DNA from: Lichtheimia corymbifera B2541
Taxonomy: Eukaryota; Mucoromycota; Mucoromycetes; Mucorales; Lichtheimiaceae
Length of the DNA: 64,000 nt
Reading direction: 5' to 3'
Assembly: GCA_000697475.1 (NCBI GenBank)
Contig: JNEU01000741.1
Coordinates: 1-64,000 of the forward strand
A program made the translations under genes and the position numbers. This document shows, piece after piece, positions 1-11,601 of this stretch (the stretch's first letter is position 1; each line of letters begins with the position of its first letter). The notes beneath the pieces are model-generated. The model was not told the DNA's origin. It made no database searches and was given only the letters and a program-made list of their open reading frames with translations.

Positions 1-509
1 TGATGATGGTGTGGATCGATGAGCATTGAAACGGGAACGAGCAGATACACGAGGCATATTGATAATGGATGATCGATATTCTACATGGCAGCGTAAAGTA
101 AGCAAATGGTCGAACAAAGCTACTAGAGACCTGTCGCCATGACACCCAAACCATTGACGTAGGCAATGCCACCACTTACCACAAGATTCGTCACAAAAGA
201 TCTATGTTTCCAATGGGGATGGTTGTTGCTGAGAAGAGAGCAAAGAAAAAGAGGTACACCACTGAGGTGGTGGTGGTTGAGTTGGCTACTCAAACCACAG
301 GAGCAGAAACATGGTGGAAGATGGCCAATCGATCGTTTACTGGAACTGAAAAATTGGTACGTGAATCAAGGTCACCCCCAAGCCCGTGACCTGGGTCAGT
401 GACCCAGCCAAAGCGGTGTCTGATACTCCCTAAGTATCATGCATTGATATCGGTGTATATGGATATGTCTGACTGCCTGACAGATTTAATCTCCACCTCT
501 TCTACTCCC
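1..509. other. Intergenic, outside the inverted repeat
   Basis: No gene is supported here. Short open frames exist but have low-complexity translations and no homology I recognise. A perfect 8-bp inverted repeat with a 1-base spacer (CTGGGTCA-G-TGACCCAG) lies at 391-407; it may be chance. The inverted-repeat arm begins near 510. Confidence 0.5.
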
Positions 510-1860
510 ACTTTATTTCCCTCTTCTTCCCATTCTCAACTGTTGATGCATTCAAGTACAACTACCATCTGCGAACGATGGTCCTGCTTCACGCCATCAT
601 GTCAATGCTACGAATGGCTTGATCTGAAAACCTTTGACTGAAAGGCATGTTCCATGGCGTGTGGACCCACTAGTACAGCAACACCTGCATTCCTTGACAC
701 TGCACGTTCCCTTGTACACTATTCTGCCACAACCAATCGTAACAGCCTCATGCTAGTAGTTGCTATTAGCAAGGTCTTTACTCCATTGTCTTGAACAGCG
801 TCCACAGCCTTGTCACTCTACTACAACACACGCTCTTGCACACTCCTCTACCACCACCAATCGTAACAGGAGGTGCTATTCCAATATCTCAGCTACTTGC
901 AGCCTTTTTTACGTGAACAGCAGATAGCCATTGTATAGAAGCAGCTTCATTTACGTGCAGCAACTTGCTTGATACATACGAATACCAGTGGATCATGCCA
1001 TATCCGCCACCATACCTGATTGAGCTGCGAAGAAAATGACCAAGCAAGCATTAACCAACAGCAGGATGGAAAAGGAAGCATGTCAGCAACAATACTGGAT
1101 GATGGATGGATGCAATCAAGTGCAGTGATGGGGTATCCCGGAATGTTGCTTTGGTTACTTGGCGCGTAGTCATCAGGAATGATGGATCATGTTGCGTGGA
1201 TACGGCTGAGGATGATGATGGATTGGATGGAATTGACGAATGGCGCTTTACAGCCACGGATGATACTGGAGCACTCGATTCAATGCATGCAGCATCTCTT
1301 TTGCAATCATGGATGAAGGATGATTATGACGACAACAACCAAGGATACAATGACACAATTATCCCTATTGTCTCGATGTGATCTCCCCCGTATCTTATTC
1401 AATTAGCAATGCTGTTCCTTGATAATATTTACTTGATAAACATCCACACCACTATGTGCTACATGCTTCGACTTTCTCATTGAATGAAACTGGATTGAAC
1501 GTAATATTGGGATATCTGATATGAGCAAGGTGTGGACCAATTGGTTGGTTTTTGGACTGAAATGGGGAATAGAATTGACACTTGGGAAGCGAGGTTGGAT
1601 ACATTACACCGTCGCGTCGTTATGCTTTTGTTCTTTTGCAACAACATCATTTCATGCACTAAAACTGACATGCTGGTAGTGAACGAAAGACAGTGGGCAA
1701 TTCTTGAACGCTTGGATTGCAAAGATAATAAATTTGAGAGTGATGCTCAACATGTGCTTGTTACAGAAAGCATGGTTCATTGTAAGCTTAATACATTATA
1801 TTCAAGAAAGAATGATATGCTATGCAACAATATGGCACGAGCACATGAACAATGTGATCA
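510..1860 (+). repeat. Left arm of a large diverged inverted repeat
   Basis: This segment reappears in reverse complement at about 2580-3980. An exact 20-base match, cacaaccaatcgtaacagcc, lies at 728-747 and in reverse complement at 3735-3754. Another, gccattgtatagaagcag, lies at 937-954 and near 3517-3534. Similarity, by eye about 70-80% with small indels, continues past 1800. Open frames inside the arm (for example 1106-1381 and 1532-1876) are not conserved as frames in the other arm, so I read the unit as non-coding or a decayed mobile element. Boundaries are good to tens of bases. Confidence 0.8.
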
Positions 1861-1879
1861 ATATATGATGGATTGACGA

Positions 1880-2160
1880 GAGAGCTTCTATCTTCGACGA
1901 AAGGTGTTCTACTACAGCCATGGATGATATTGGGATACTCGAGCTGATGCACACAGCAGCTATGTAGTTAACGATCATGGATGGGTGTTCATGACAACAG
2001 CAACCAAGGATACAATGACACCCGCTGTCTCTATGTGACTAGCTCCCACTACCTTATTTCCAACTTCCAAACCTGTTCCTTTACCTTATTTACTTGATAG
2101 ACATCCACATTATTTCTTCGACTTCAATTAAATGAACGCTGAATTCAGCATCATTATTCG
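1880..2160 (+). repeat. Third, partial direct copy of the arm sequence
   Basis: This stretch resembles the interior of the left arm (about 1225-1500) in direct orientation. Shared blocks include caaccaaggatacaatgaca, followed by a diverged tail ending in tacttgatagacatccaca. It also carries aaaggtgttctac, which is found in the right arm but not in the matching part of the left arm. So three related copies lie within 3.5 kb, two direct and one inverted. The junctions at 1875 and 2160 are approximate. Confidence 0.65.
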
Positions 2161-2579
2161 AGTATCATACTATTAGCTCATTGTGCAGGATGAACATTAT
2201 GTACTTGGTTCCAGAATTGGTGATGATAAAGGTGAGAAAGAGCCCATGTTTCATCGTAAAGTTTCAAGATACTGGCACCTTTATGTTTTTACATATGCTG
2301 TAAGCGTGATACTATATGGAGAGTGGTGTTTGTTCATTGTCAACTAGCCAGGCCCTGATAGAGCGGAAGATGCAGGAGGACTTGCTTGTGTAATTGAGCG
2401 AAAGTCAGCGCTTGAAAGACCAATCCTTATTGGTGGAGAAATGCATGATGAACCCCTTCCCCTGCCTTCCTATAGTAAGGTCCACCCATGGTGGCTCGTA
2501 TGGGATGATTCGTTGTTATATAAGGATGCAAGGGATAGCGTTAGCTGAAAACTGTCATAGATAATCATTGTTTGTTTCA

Positions 2580-3980
2580 TTAGTTGTTGGTGCCATATTA
2601 TATGACATCTTAAATTAAGCTCACAATGATCCATGCTCTGTAAAGCATATGTTGAGCATCATCACTCCCAAATTCATTATATTTGCCTTTCATCTACTAT
2701 CAGCATGTGAGCCAGGAAGCTTTAGTCAAGTCATTAAATGTTGTGGCAAAAGGACAAAAGCGTCACGATGCGGCAACATGGATGATCCAACCTCGCTTTG
2801 GGACCTATTATTCCCCCATTCAAACCAGAAACCAGCTAATTGATCCACATCTTATCCATATGTGTAGATAGCATATTACCCCAAATATTACGTTAAACCC
2901 ATTTTTCATTCAATAATAAAAGTCAAAGAATAGTCTATGGTAGCGTGGATGTCTATCAAGTAAACGATAAAAGAATGCTATTGGAAATTGAATAAGATAC
3001 GGGTGGTGCATGTCATATGTGGGCAGTAGGGATAATGGTGTCGTTTCATTCTTGGTTGATGCCGTCATGAACATCCTTCATCCACGATTCTCAATTCCGT
3101 TGCTGCATAATTTGATTTGAGTAGTCGCATGCTATCCATGGTTGTAGAACACCTTTGGTCAAAGATAAAAGCCCATTTGTCGATTCTATCCGATCCATCA
3201 CCATCCTCAGCCTAATCCGCTTGATATGATCCTTCATCTCTGCTGATGGCGCACCAAGTAGTCACCATGATATCTCATCACTGCATTTGATTGGATCCGT
3301 CCATCAAATCCAATTGCTGGTTGAAGATAGCCTTTGTGATCGCTGCTGATATGCACCCTTTTCCACCCGGTTGTTGATTTATCACTTTCTTGACCAGTTT
3401 CCATCGCAGCTCAACCAGATGAGGATTGCTTGCATTGCCGATGTACTCGAAAGCTGATATGGCATCATCCGTAGTAATCCGTATGCATCAAAGCAAGTTG
3501 CTGCACGTAAATGACGCTGCTTCTATACAATGGCTATCTGCTGCTCATGTCCAAAAGTGCTGCAAGCAAAGAATGTTGTTCGAGACAATGATATAAAAGC
3601 CTTCATAATAGCAGCAGCTGTTGTCGCGTTTGGTCGTGGTAGAGAAGCGTACACGATGGCGTATGTTGTAGTATACTGATGAGGCCGTAAACGTTGTTTG
3701 AAGCCATGGAGTGAAGACCTTGTTAATGGCAGTTGGCTGTTACGATTGGTTGTGGCAAAAGAGTGTACAAGAGAACGTGCAGCGTCAAGGAACGCGGGTG
3801 TTGTGGTGCTGTGTACACGTCATGGGGTTGCCATTCAGTCGAAGTCTTTCACATCAAGGCAGTTGTAGGATTGACATGATGGGTTGAAGCAGGACAATCG
3901 TTCGTAGGTTGTAGTTGTACTTGAATGGGGCAACAGTTGAGAATGGGAGGAGGAAAAGGGAAGAAATTAAATAGGCCAGG
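2580..3980 (-). repeat. Right arm of a large diverged inverted repeat
   Basis: Read on the minus strand this follows the left arm in order from its outer end (the block around cattctcaactgttg, near 3945) to its inner end (the block around gatgctcaacatatgctt, near 2630-2655). Divergence shows the duplication is old. The 700-bp spacer between the arms contains the third partial copy. Transcription across both arms would give a long imperfect hairpin; that consequence is inference. Confidence 0.8.
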
Positions 3981-3984
3981 CACT

Positions 3985-4910
3985 GTCATGCACACTATAA
4001 ATTACTCCATGACCTTGATTGCCTCTCTCAAACCTGAAACTTGCACACAAGATGCTCTAGGACATGCTGATCAACTTTGTCTTAATAACGAACCCACACT
4101 TCATTTGAAAATTTTGAATGGGAGGGTATAATGTGGGGTTTACTATGATCGATGGAAATTGGGAAAGCGCCGGATTTATGAAAAAGTCATTTAGTACAAA
4201 TAATCTTGGGATCGCACCCCTTGAACATGAAACTTGGTAAGCAGGTTCGCTGGGACATGCCGATCAAGTCCATTCATTTAAAAACCGTAGGTTTCATTAT
4301 GATGTTTCAATGAATCCGACGGTCCAAATTTAGGTGAGACAATGGACGGACGGAACGCAAGTAGGCTGCATAGTGCACACCCCCGCAATTGTCCATCTCC
4401 ACCACGAAACTTGGTCAGACCGGCGGGCCTCGACATGCTGATCAACTCCATTCAAATAAAAACCATATGCTTCATTGTGAATAATAAAATGGGCGCGTCC
4501 GACGATGCAAGGGAAGAAATATACATAGGGTGGACGGTCCAGAAACTTGAGATTGCCTCTCTCGAACCTGAAACTTTCACACAAGGTGCTCTTAAGCATG
4601 CTGATCAGCTTTGTCTTAATAACGAACCCACATTTCATTTAAAAGTTTTGAATGGGAGGGTGTAATGTGGGGTTTACTATGATCGACTGAAATTGGGTAC
4701 CCGCCCGGATTCATTGAAATGGCACACAATATGCATTTCCTTGAGATTGCCCACTTTGAACTTGAAACTTGGTCAGAAGCTTCTCTAGGACTTGCTGATC
4801 AACTCCATTCATTTAAAAATCACACGTTCCATTGTGATGTTTTTATGAATCGGACGGCCTAAATATAAAAGAGACGATGGACGGGCAGGAATTTTGGGGA
4901 CCCCAGCTCC
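3985..4910. repeat. Tandem array of a ~190-bp unit, about five diverged copies
   Basis: Units begin near 4010, 4198, 4386, 4545 and 4738. They share GAAACTTGG, GCTGATCAACT, CATTCATTTAAAA and a block like TGAATCnGACGGnC. The first and fourth units are the closest pair: both carry CTTTGTCTTAATAACGAACC and GGGAGGGTRTAATGTGGGG, so translations at 3925-4131 and 4342-4665 look alike. I take those as repeat-derived frames rather than genes. The array abuts the outer end of the right inverted-repeat arm. Confidence 0.75.
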
Positions 4911-5502
4911 ACGACATGAGACAATACTTTCTCTCCTCTTTATCCCTCCCTCTCCATTGAACCCATTCACGGCATCGCATCCAGGTAATTCTTTTATTAG
5001 CTGTGAGGTCTTAATATAGTGCTGACTACTCATATACAGGGAGTGCAATGGGTTGTTGTAGCCAAAGTGAATCGTCGCTCTTCTTGTTCGTTGTTATGCC
5101 GCTCCACTCTCAGTGCAAGAGGTACATTCAATGCCCAATGTTGCAGCACAACTTATTCCATTGACGCGTTGGCTTGTATAGAGGGCGTGCTTGGTTTCAA
5201 GACGTTGGCTCATTTGGCTTTTTGTTTCTGCTCAACTGCACTGCACCATGGTTTTCGGTTTCAAGGAAGCAACAACAAAGGGTCTTTATGTCTATGAAAA
5301 AGCAAGTACAAAGACAATGAAAAAGGCGTTCATTATGAGTATGTGTGCTAACAATGAATGGTGGTACCCTTGAATAGGTTTTTGATCAGGTAATGCAACT
5401 TTCGGCATCATCTCTTTCGGTTCGACTCCCACCCTGCGCCTGACGACTATTTGACAGCTCTTCTCGTGATATGTTGGTGGCTACTCTTTGAGGATTGGAA
5501 AG
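4911..5502. other. Intergenic with weak coding-like fragments
   Basis: Short frames at 5019-5297, 5191-5373 and 5394-5576 contain protein-like stretches but have no consistent start, splice or family signal. One may be an upstream exon of the small gene model at 5503. Confidence 0.35.
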
Positions 5503-5825
5503 ATGGGGATCCATTCGTGCTTCGGAAAGGTGAAGGAGAAAAAACACAACAACGAGCCTGGGAACTACAAAAGTGATAGCCTTCGTTGCTATGGATCGAA
5601 CTCGGTTGCGCGTGAATTGTGGTGAGTGGTCTCTTTCGATAAGCCATCATCCTGCCAACACCAAATTCACTTACTTGCCTTTCGTTTGTTTAGAAAGGCG
5701 ACAGCGATAATGAGATCCACGACAATGACAATGACGATGACCACGATGATGATAACAACAACGACCACGACCACGACCACATAATCAGCCATAGCTTACC
5801 TCTCCCATCCAAAAATGCAGCATGA
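5503..5825 (+). CDS. Hypothetical small protein with Asp/His/Asn-rich tail (2 exons)
   Basis: I do not recognise this gene. The model joins 5503-5621 and 5705-5825 across an 83-bp GTGAGT...CAG intron and gives 79 residues in frame. The start reads MGIHSCFGK, with Gly2 and Cys6, which could permit N-terminal lipidation, although the usual Ser/Thr at position 6 is missing. The second exon encodes an acidic, His-rich low-complexity tract (NDNDDDHDDDNNNDHDHDH) that might bind metals or simply be repeat expansion. Both the start and the existence of the gene are uncertain; an upstream exon is possible. Confidence 0.3.
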
Positions 5826-6458
5826 TCAATCCTCTACCTTGTCGACATCTAATAAATCATCCTTTTCCACACGAATACGATCCTCGTACAATAAAAGTCG
5901 TTGTATTTGGCTTACTTTATGCCTCGTTATCCAATGGCTGATTATAGGTGCTATCCACCGCTATATGGATGCCTCGACTTTCACTCTGAAAATATTCAAA
6001 GGCACGAATGATGACAAGCTTTTTTCGGGGCAAACGCGTTGCATATCAGAGCAGTGTTCTTGCTCGCTAGAGGGATGAGACATGATAGGGATATATAGAA
6101 AAGATGAACAAATCAACGCACCCAATCGTGCATATGGAAGGAAATGGGACGGATAGCAGCACAGAGATAAGGGTGATTTGGTAGGAGCCCGTTGTGTAAC
6201 ATGGATATCATTGACTGCAGGACTTGTCCAGCAAGATAACGAGTTAACAAGCAGATAAGGCCTTATATCATGGTCTTGTTTGCACACTCGAAAAACAAAC
6301 GATAGGAAATATCAGGAAATGCCAAAATACACATTATGACTCTTATCTGTCAGGATTAAGCATGATTGCAAGTATATAAGAAGGAAGACATGAATGCTGA
6401 AAAGACTAAGCTCCCTATATTATTACTACAGCTTTTGATTCTTCCTATACATTCAACC
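5826..6458. promoter_or_regulatory. Intergenic with a TATA box for the 6459 ORF
   Basis: No gene is supported. TATATAAG at 6373-6380 lies about 80 bp upstream of the ATG at 6459 and could be its core promoter. Confidence 0.35.
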
Positions 6459-6707
6459 ATGGATCCCGGTCTCTCTCTTCTCGAACACATCAAGAGTGTC
6501 CCCAACCTCATCAACGAAGACCCTAGCATAGTCACTCCCAAGTGCGTCTCGTTTTCTCGTCGACCATGGAAAGAGGAACCCATTTCAGCAATAGCAGAAG
6601 ATGGTGGATCACACGATAGCAGCGACAAAGTTACATCCGATACATTATGCTTAGGAAACTGGGATAGCATGACTACCTTTCAGGATACCACTGCAATCAA
6701 GCAATAG
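6459..6707 (+). CDS. Hypothetical 82-residue protein
   Basis: A single-exon frame starting at ATG 6459 (context ACCATGG) encodes 82 residues beginning MDPGLSLLEHIKSVPNL. It is polar, with one Cys in the middle and one near the end, and has no signal peptide or membrane segment. A TATA-like box lies about 80 bp upstream and the frame has gene-like codon use. I recognise no family. The frame stays open upstream to 6366, but the ATG at 6459 has the better context. Confidence 0.4.
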   Translation: MDPGLSLLEHIKSVPNLINEDPSIVTPKCVSFSRRPWKEEPISAIAEDGGSHDSSDKVTSDTLCLGNWDSMTTFQDTTAIKQ

Positions 6708-8491
6708 CATCATACGCATATAGTTTAGCATTTAATGATACCATCATCATAGTAGAAATAACAATCCCGCTCTTTATGTATTATCATGATTATTTCATTT
6801 GGCTTTACGACTTTGTGTCTGATGGGAACCATCATCATCATCGTATTTGATAGAGTGCTATATTGCTATTGTCGATGACAATGTTGGATGGAGATAGAGA
6901 TGATGGTGTGTACCTTAATATCATGCAGCATTGTTTATCTGTGCGCACAGGCTGACGGATATTGTGGCCTTGTTCAAGGTTGCACAAAGGCGCAACTATG
7001 TAAGCTTGCGCACTTGCTCGCTTTGCTTGCGTTAATTGGCTATAAAGTATAGTTTTATCTGCAGTAGCTGCATAAAATGCAACGTGCTTTGCATAAAGGA
7101 ACATGTAATGCGGACACTTGTGAGCTTTTGTGATACAAACCTATACCATTTCATGTTAACGGGTGATGTGGGATGAGTGGGGCAGTTGTTGGCTATATCC
7201 AATTCTTTGTTCCCATGGCACGAGGTGTGTGTTTTTTCCAACAACAGCAGCGTTATGGCGGTCCTTACGCGCAACATCCGAGGTCCCGGCTGTAAGTTGC
7301 CTTTTTTCATCCGCGGGTGCTGTGTCACTGTTAAACTGGATCTTTTGTTCCACAGAAGAAATAAACACAAGCAAATAACATACACATGTGCGTGCTGTAT
7401 TTGGCCAGGCCCACCAAAAAAGATGAGATGAATATGGAACAAATAGCGATCACATGAAATATAGACAACAAAGACGATCGTCATAACCTGCCACAGATTC
7501 CATGCCAGCTGACGCACACATCACTTTTTCACAGAGGAGTATGGACAAGAGAAAGGTGACGGGGTGAAATAGAAGAAAGAAGAGCCTGGCCAACATGGGG
7601 GAGTAGAAAAAAAAGACTAGTTGATCCGATCATCACTTTTACCTCCGAGTTCCAAACGCCATATGGATTGGGCTGTGTGCTGACTTATGCATGATTTATA
7701 CTAGTAGTCTATAGTATGATCGTGTTTGTAACGCGTCAGGGAACTTGCAGCAGCATGACAGCTATATTGCCTCTTTTCCTGGTAGGATAAAAACCTGTCG
7801 TCATGGCGCAGCAAAAGGGCGTTCATGTGTGTGTGCGTGGTTTTCGCTATTGCTGTTATTAGATATCCTACCCATCACCCCCAAATATGTATGTATACAA
7901 CTACTTTAAGGCGGAGGAAGAAGAAGCATGCTTGCATCGGCTTATTCCCACCGATTGGCTAACCGATGCCTTGTTTGTCAGCAACACATCCCGCAGCAAA
8001 GTGATATCCACAGCTTCGGATAGAGACGAAATGGGACACACTGCTGCTCGTGTTGGTGGGCAAAACGGATTATGCATATTCATCATCGGGATCTATTGAC
8101 CATTCATCATGACCATGAACTACCAGAAATGACAGAAATGCCAAGAAGCCAGCTGAGCTGGGATGTTTTGCATCCCAACCAGCATCCCCCCCGGCACAAC
8201 GATGCACGTGCCACACACACACTCACATACACAACACCCATCACATTCAATCCCGGTCGTGTGCAACTGTGGCTACAACCACAAAAATAACGCACACTGT
8301 GGCGGAAGGCAACACAATATAGTGAACGATAAACCAAACGATTGTATTTTTTCAAAAAGTGTGGTGTGCAAGCGATAATAGCAAAAGTGCGATTTATATA
8401 CATAGGTGGTGAGCATGTTGTGAAAAAGCATACTATGGGTGGCATGAAAAATGTGGATATGGGATGGGTATCTTGAACACACGAAATGTTA
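6708..8491. other. Gene-poor intergenic
   Basis: No convincing gene is seen. The longest frame, minus strand 7032-7517, has a biased Cys/His/Leu-rich translation without splice or family support. Confidence 0.5.
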
Positions 8492-9750
8492 CTACTTTGC
8501 AATGGCCTTTGAAGGGATAGTGTGTTGGTGGCGGTGGTTGTTGGCATCAATGCCATGATGACAAACAGGGATAGATTGAACCCATGGGTCAAGAAGAAAG
8601 TCATTGCTGGTAATACGTGTATGTGGGCTGGGATCAAGCATCTTGTAAAGCATACGGCGAGCATCTGGGTTGGTAAAGTGCTGTGCAAAAGGATCGAAAG
8701 TTTGCGTGGGATGCATGCGTGTATAGATCTGGAACGCCTTGTCGCAGCTCTTTTTAGCTCTACGCCATACGAGACCACCGGTCCATAGGCAATAGAACAC
8801 GATACCAGCCGACCATACATCAGCAATAGCGCCCCAGTATTCCTTGTTCTCAAAGGCTTCAGGTGCAATATAGGGTTCTGATCCAACAATACCACGGCTC
8901 TTGTGACCTTGTCGTTCCCAAGCAAATCGAAATACATCAGAAACACCAAAATCAGTGATCTTGAGTACACCATCAGCCGTTAGGAGCATGTTCTCTGGTT
9001 TAATGTCACGGTGTGCCACACCACATTCGTGCAGGTAGGCTAGACCTTGCATCATTTGCTTCAAGCAACACAGCTTTTCACGCTCCGTTATGCGATCGGT
9101 CATGATACACGAGAACAAGTCGCCGCCAGGACACTATTCTTAGCATAATCAGTATACACGGTCATTTTCACAGCAAAGGAAATCATTAAACAACTTACGT
9201 ATTCCATTACTGTGCAATACCGCTTTTGCTCATTCAATACAAGATCAATGGTCTCGACAATGTTGGTATGATGGAAAGTGGATGAAATGCAAAACTCGCC
9301 CGTCAACTTTTTCATGTACTCTTTTTCGGTCTCATTTTTAGATCTTTTGCGGAATTGTTTGATCGCATATAGCTTTTCTGTACGGCCAGCCTTGTTCAAC
9401 TTGCGAAATACCATCACAATAGCAGAGGTGCCTTCACCAAGACGACGATAGCATTCACCATATTGCTTCAAGCTGGATGTGGTTGAGCCAGTAGGTGTTG
9501 GGGCACGTGCAGGACGAGGTCGTTGCTCTTCTTCGGGAATACAACATTTACGGGATGCTGCTGATGATAAACGACGGCTGTTGATGGCACTGTCGATCGT
9601 TGAGCTAGGGCTGTTGTAGGCAGAATCCACTAAACTACCGGCGGAAGATGGGTGTTGATGTTGTTTGGATATTAAATCAGGAACCATGTTGTGTTGTTGT
9701 TGTTGTTGTTGTGGAAAAGAAATATCGTCGATTGTGTTTGGAAGATGCAT
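8492..9750 (-). CDS. HAL4/HAL5 (NPR1-subfamily) serine/threonine kinase
   Basis: The two exons are 9199-9750 and 8492-9133, with a 65-bp GTAAGT...TAG intron that restores MEY-CPGGDLFS at the kinase hinge; the product is 397 residues. After a ~90-residue Gln/Ser-rich N-terminus come the glycine loop (GEGTSAIV), the lysine motif YAIKQFRKR, EYMKKLTGEFCISS, HRDIKPEN, DFG (ITDFGVSD), APEAF and DVWSAGIVF, so all catalytic motifs are present. The EYMKKLTxEFCISS and PGGDLF signatures are typical of the fungal HAL4/HAL5/NPR1 group, which controls stability of plasma-membrane ion and nutrient transporters. The exact orthologue within the group is not assigned. The N-terminal extension is shorter than in yeast members. 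Confidence 0.85.
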
Positions 9751-11116
9751 GCAAAAGGTAAAATAGGGGTTGCTGTTGTTGACAAGAAAAAGATGATAAT
9801 GGATAAAGCAGAAGGGCTAAACCGTTATAACCACAAGGGCATTGCGGTAAAGGTATGCAGTGATAATATTACAAGGAAATGGGGTTTATATACGATGATG
9901 TGTGATTTGAAAGAAATAAATGCGTTTGGCCAAAAGGGTGGGTTTATATAATGAGAAGCGATGATCAGCCCGCTCAGTAAATTTTTTTCGCTCTCACCCA
10001 TTTGCACAGAGCACACAGAGCTAGAGTTCTCCCCCCAGCAGGATTTTTTTTGCACTTTTTTGGTCGATTTCTCTTACTCGGGTTGCTGTTTGAATAAATG
10101 CCGCAGTGGCTGTCCAATCGCCAAAACAGCTCCGGCAGCTGAGAGAATATGACGCGGGTTTCATTTTGTGATACAGATCACAGCTTGGCATTCCCCCATT
10201 CTTTTACTTTGAGTGCAGAAAGATGCGCTGTGTCATCATTCGCTTTGGAAAATAAACTTTCTGCTCGTTTGACACGGCATCGTCATTTTCATCGGATGAA
10301 ATGATCCATGGTGAGATTGAATAGGCCTCGATTCCGCTTACCCCGTGGACTTTTTGCCGATTGTCCCTGAGCTGCAAGGGGACGACAACCAAGAAAGAAC
10401 GTGTGGAAAATACGGGCCGATAGCATCGATTGGAAGAACATTCATCTCCTTCCCAAACATGACCTCTATCCTTGATATCCATAAATTAGACTCAATGACA
10501 CACACTACCTCTGATAATGAACCTGGTCACTTTTTGCTAGCCTCACGTGTAGCAGCTTATCCCATGATCTATCACACCCACAACCCCCTTATTTTTTATC
10601 ATCCCCCGGTAATCATCATTGTAACGGACCAAACGTAATACTTGCCACGGGTTATGGAACAATGACGATGTTGATAATTTTTCAGCAGCATGATCAAAAC
10701 ACTCATAAGCTCATACACAGCGCCTTTTTTTTATCGTCGGTGGTCGTCGGTGAAACCTTGACCATGATAGTGGCTTGTGCTTGTTGGACGGATAGTAAAT
10801 GAACCTCTTCTCACACACACTCCCACCATAACAAAGACGCACAATGACAAAGTAGAATACACCTTTGCCTAGCGGTCTTTCGTTTATTAATTACTGATGC
10901 CCGGTCATGCCAAGCGGTTTGTCACCGTCATTTATGCTATTCGACATATGTCGCTGACAGATGCTGTAGCTTTTTTTTGTGTGACATTGTGCCTATGTTG
11001 CATTTCACACACAGCATTGTACGCATATTACTTCCTCCGCCCGAAAAAAAAAAGATCGACATCCCATCCACAAAAAGAATAGCTTATTCAATGTTCGACT
11101 GTGATTGTGCAATGCA
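9751..11116. promoter_or_regulatory. Kinase promoter side and otherwise intergenic
   Basis: A minus-strand TATATAAA lies at 9943-9950, about 190 bp upstream of the HAL5-like kinase ATG. Opposed frames at 10204-10482 (-) and 10345-10638 (+) overlap, have no splice support and no recognisable family, so I do not call them. Confidence 0.4.
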
Positions 11117-11449
11117 TCATGCCATTCTCCAACAAGCTTGTCCGATAAATGTAACCTTCTCGATTGATGATCCAAATTGCTTGGTGTTAATATCTTCATT
11201 AATGGTAGTGATTTGATTTGATTGAGACTCATTGTAGATTTTCTCATCATTTGCCGTAAGACATACACTAAGCCTAGTTTGAATAGCAATCTCAATCCGG
11301 TTGTTATCGATTCTCACCCCAATTGTGATCTTAAACCCATGACATGATACCATGTAGCTAGTTCTTATATTCGCTGTAATACTTTGTTGCATCATAGATG
11401 ACACACGTGCTGTTCCTGATGTCTCACTTTCTTTTCCCACTTTCATCAT
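11117..11449 (-). CDS. Hypothetical 110-residue protein
   Basis: A single-exon frame of 110 residues starts MMKVGKESETSGTARVSS. The middle has alternating hydrophobic and polar residues (for example RIDNNRIEIAIQTRLSV), suggesting beta structure rather than random translation. I see no signal peptide, membrane helix or known domain. It could be a real small gene or an exon of a decayed one. Confidence 0.35.
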   Translation of the reverse strand: MMKVGKESETSGTARVSSMMQQSITANIRTSYMVSCHGFKITIGVRIDNNRIEIAIQTRLSVCLTANDEKIYNESQSNQITTINEDINTKQFGSSIEKVTFIGQACWRMA

Positions 11450-11601
11450 TTACCCAAGCATATACACGAATAAAGATAAGGATGCTGCAACAATAAAACT
11501 GTTATTGATATGTACATGGTAACGGATGAATGTTTGCAAGCGTGTGCGTATGGAATGTAGCGTGTATGATGAATGTTGTGGATGTCGTCTATTCTGTTTT
11601 C

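Noticed and set aside
1106..1876. Frames of 91 and 114 codons in the inverted-repeat arm
   Set aside because: The matching region of the other arm has indels and stops, so the frames are not conserved between copies.
3925..4665. Two similar small proteins ending in an NNEPT..LNGRV-like tail
   Set aside because: The similarity comes from the tandem DNA repeat; other units of the array break the frame.
5419..5429. GGTTCGACTCC, a perfect tRNA B-box match
   Set aside because: The flanking bases do not form the T stem (TTCGG against CCCAC) and no D arm or acceptor stem is present upstream.
5394..5576. Open frame with a hydrophobic stretch (ALLVICWWLLFEDW)
   Set aside because: It has no start codon, begins directly after a stop, and overlaps the better-supported small gene model in another frame.
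7032..7517. 161-codon minus-strand frame
   Set aside because: Biased Leu/Cys/His translation, no signal, domain or splice partner, and it overlaps equally long frames on the other strand.
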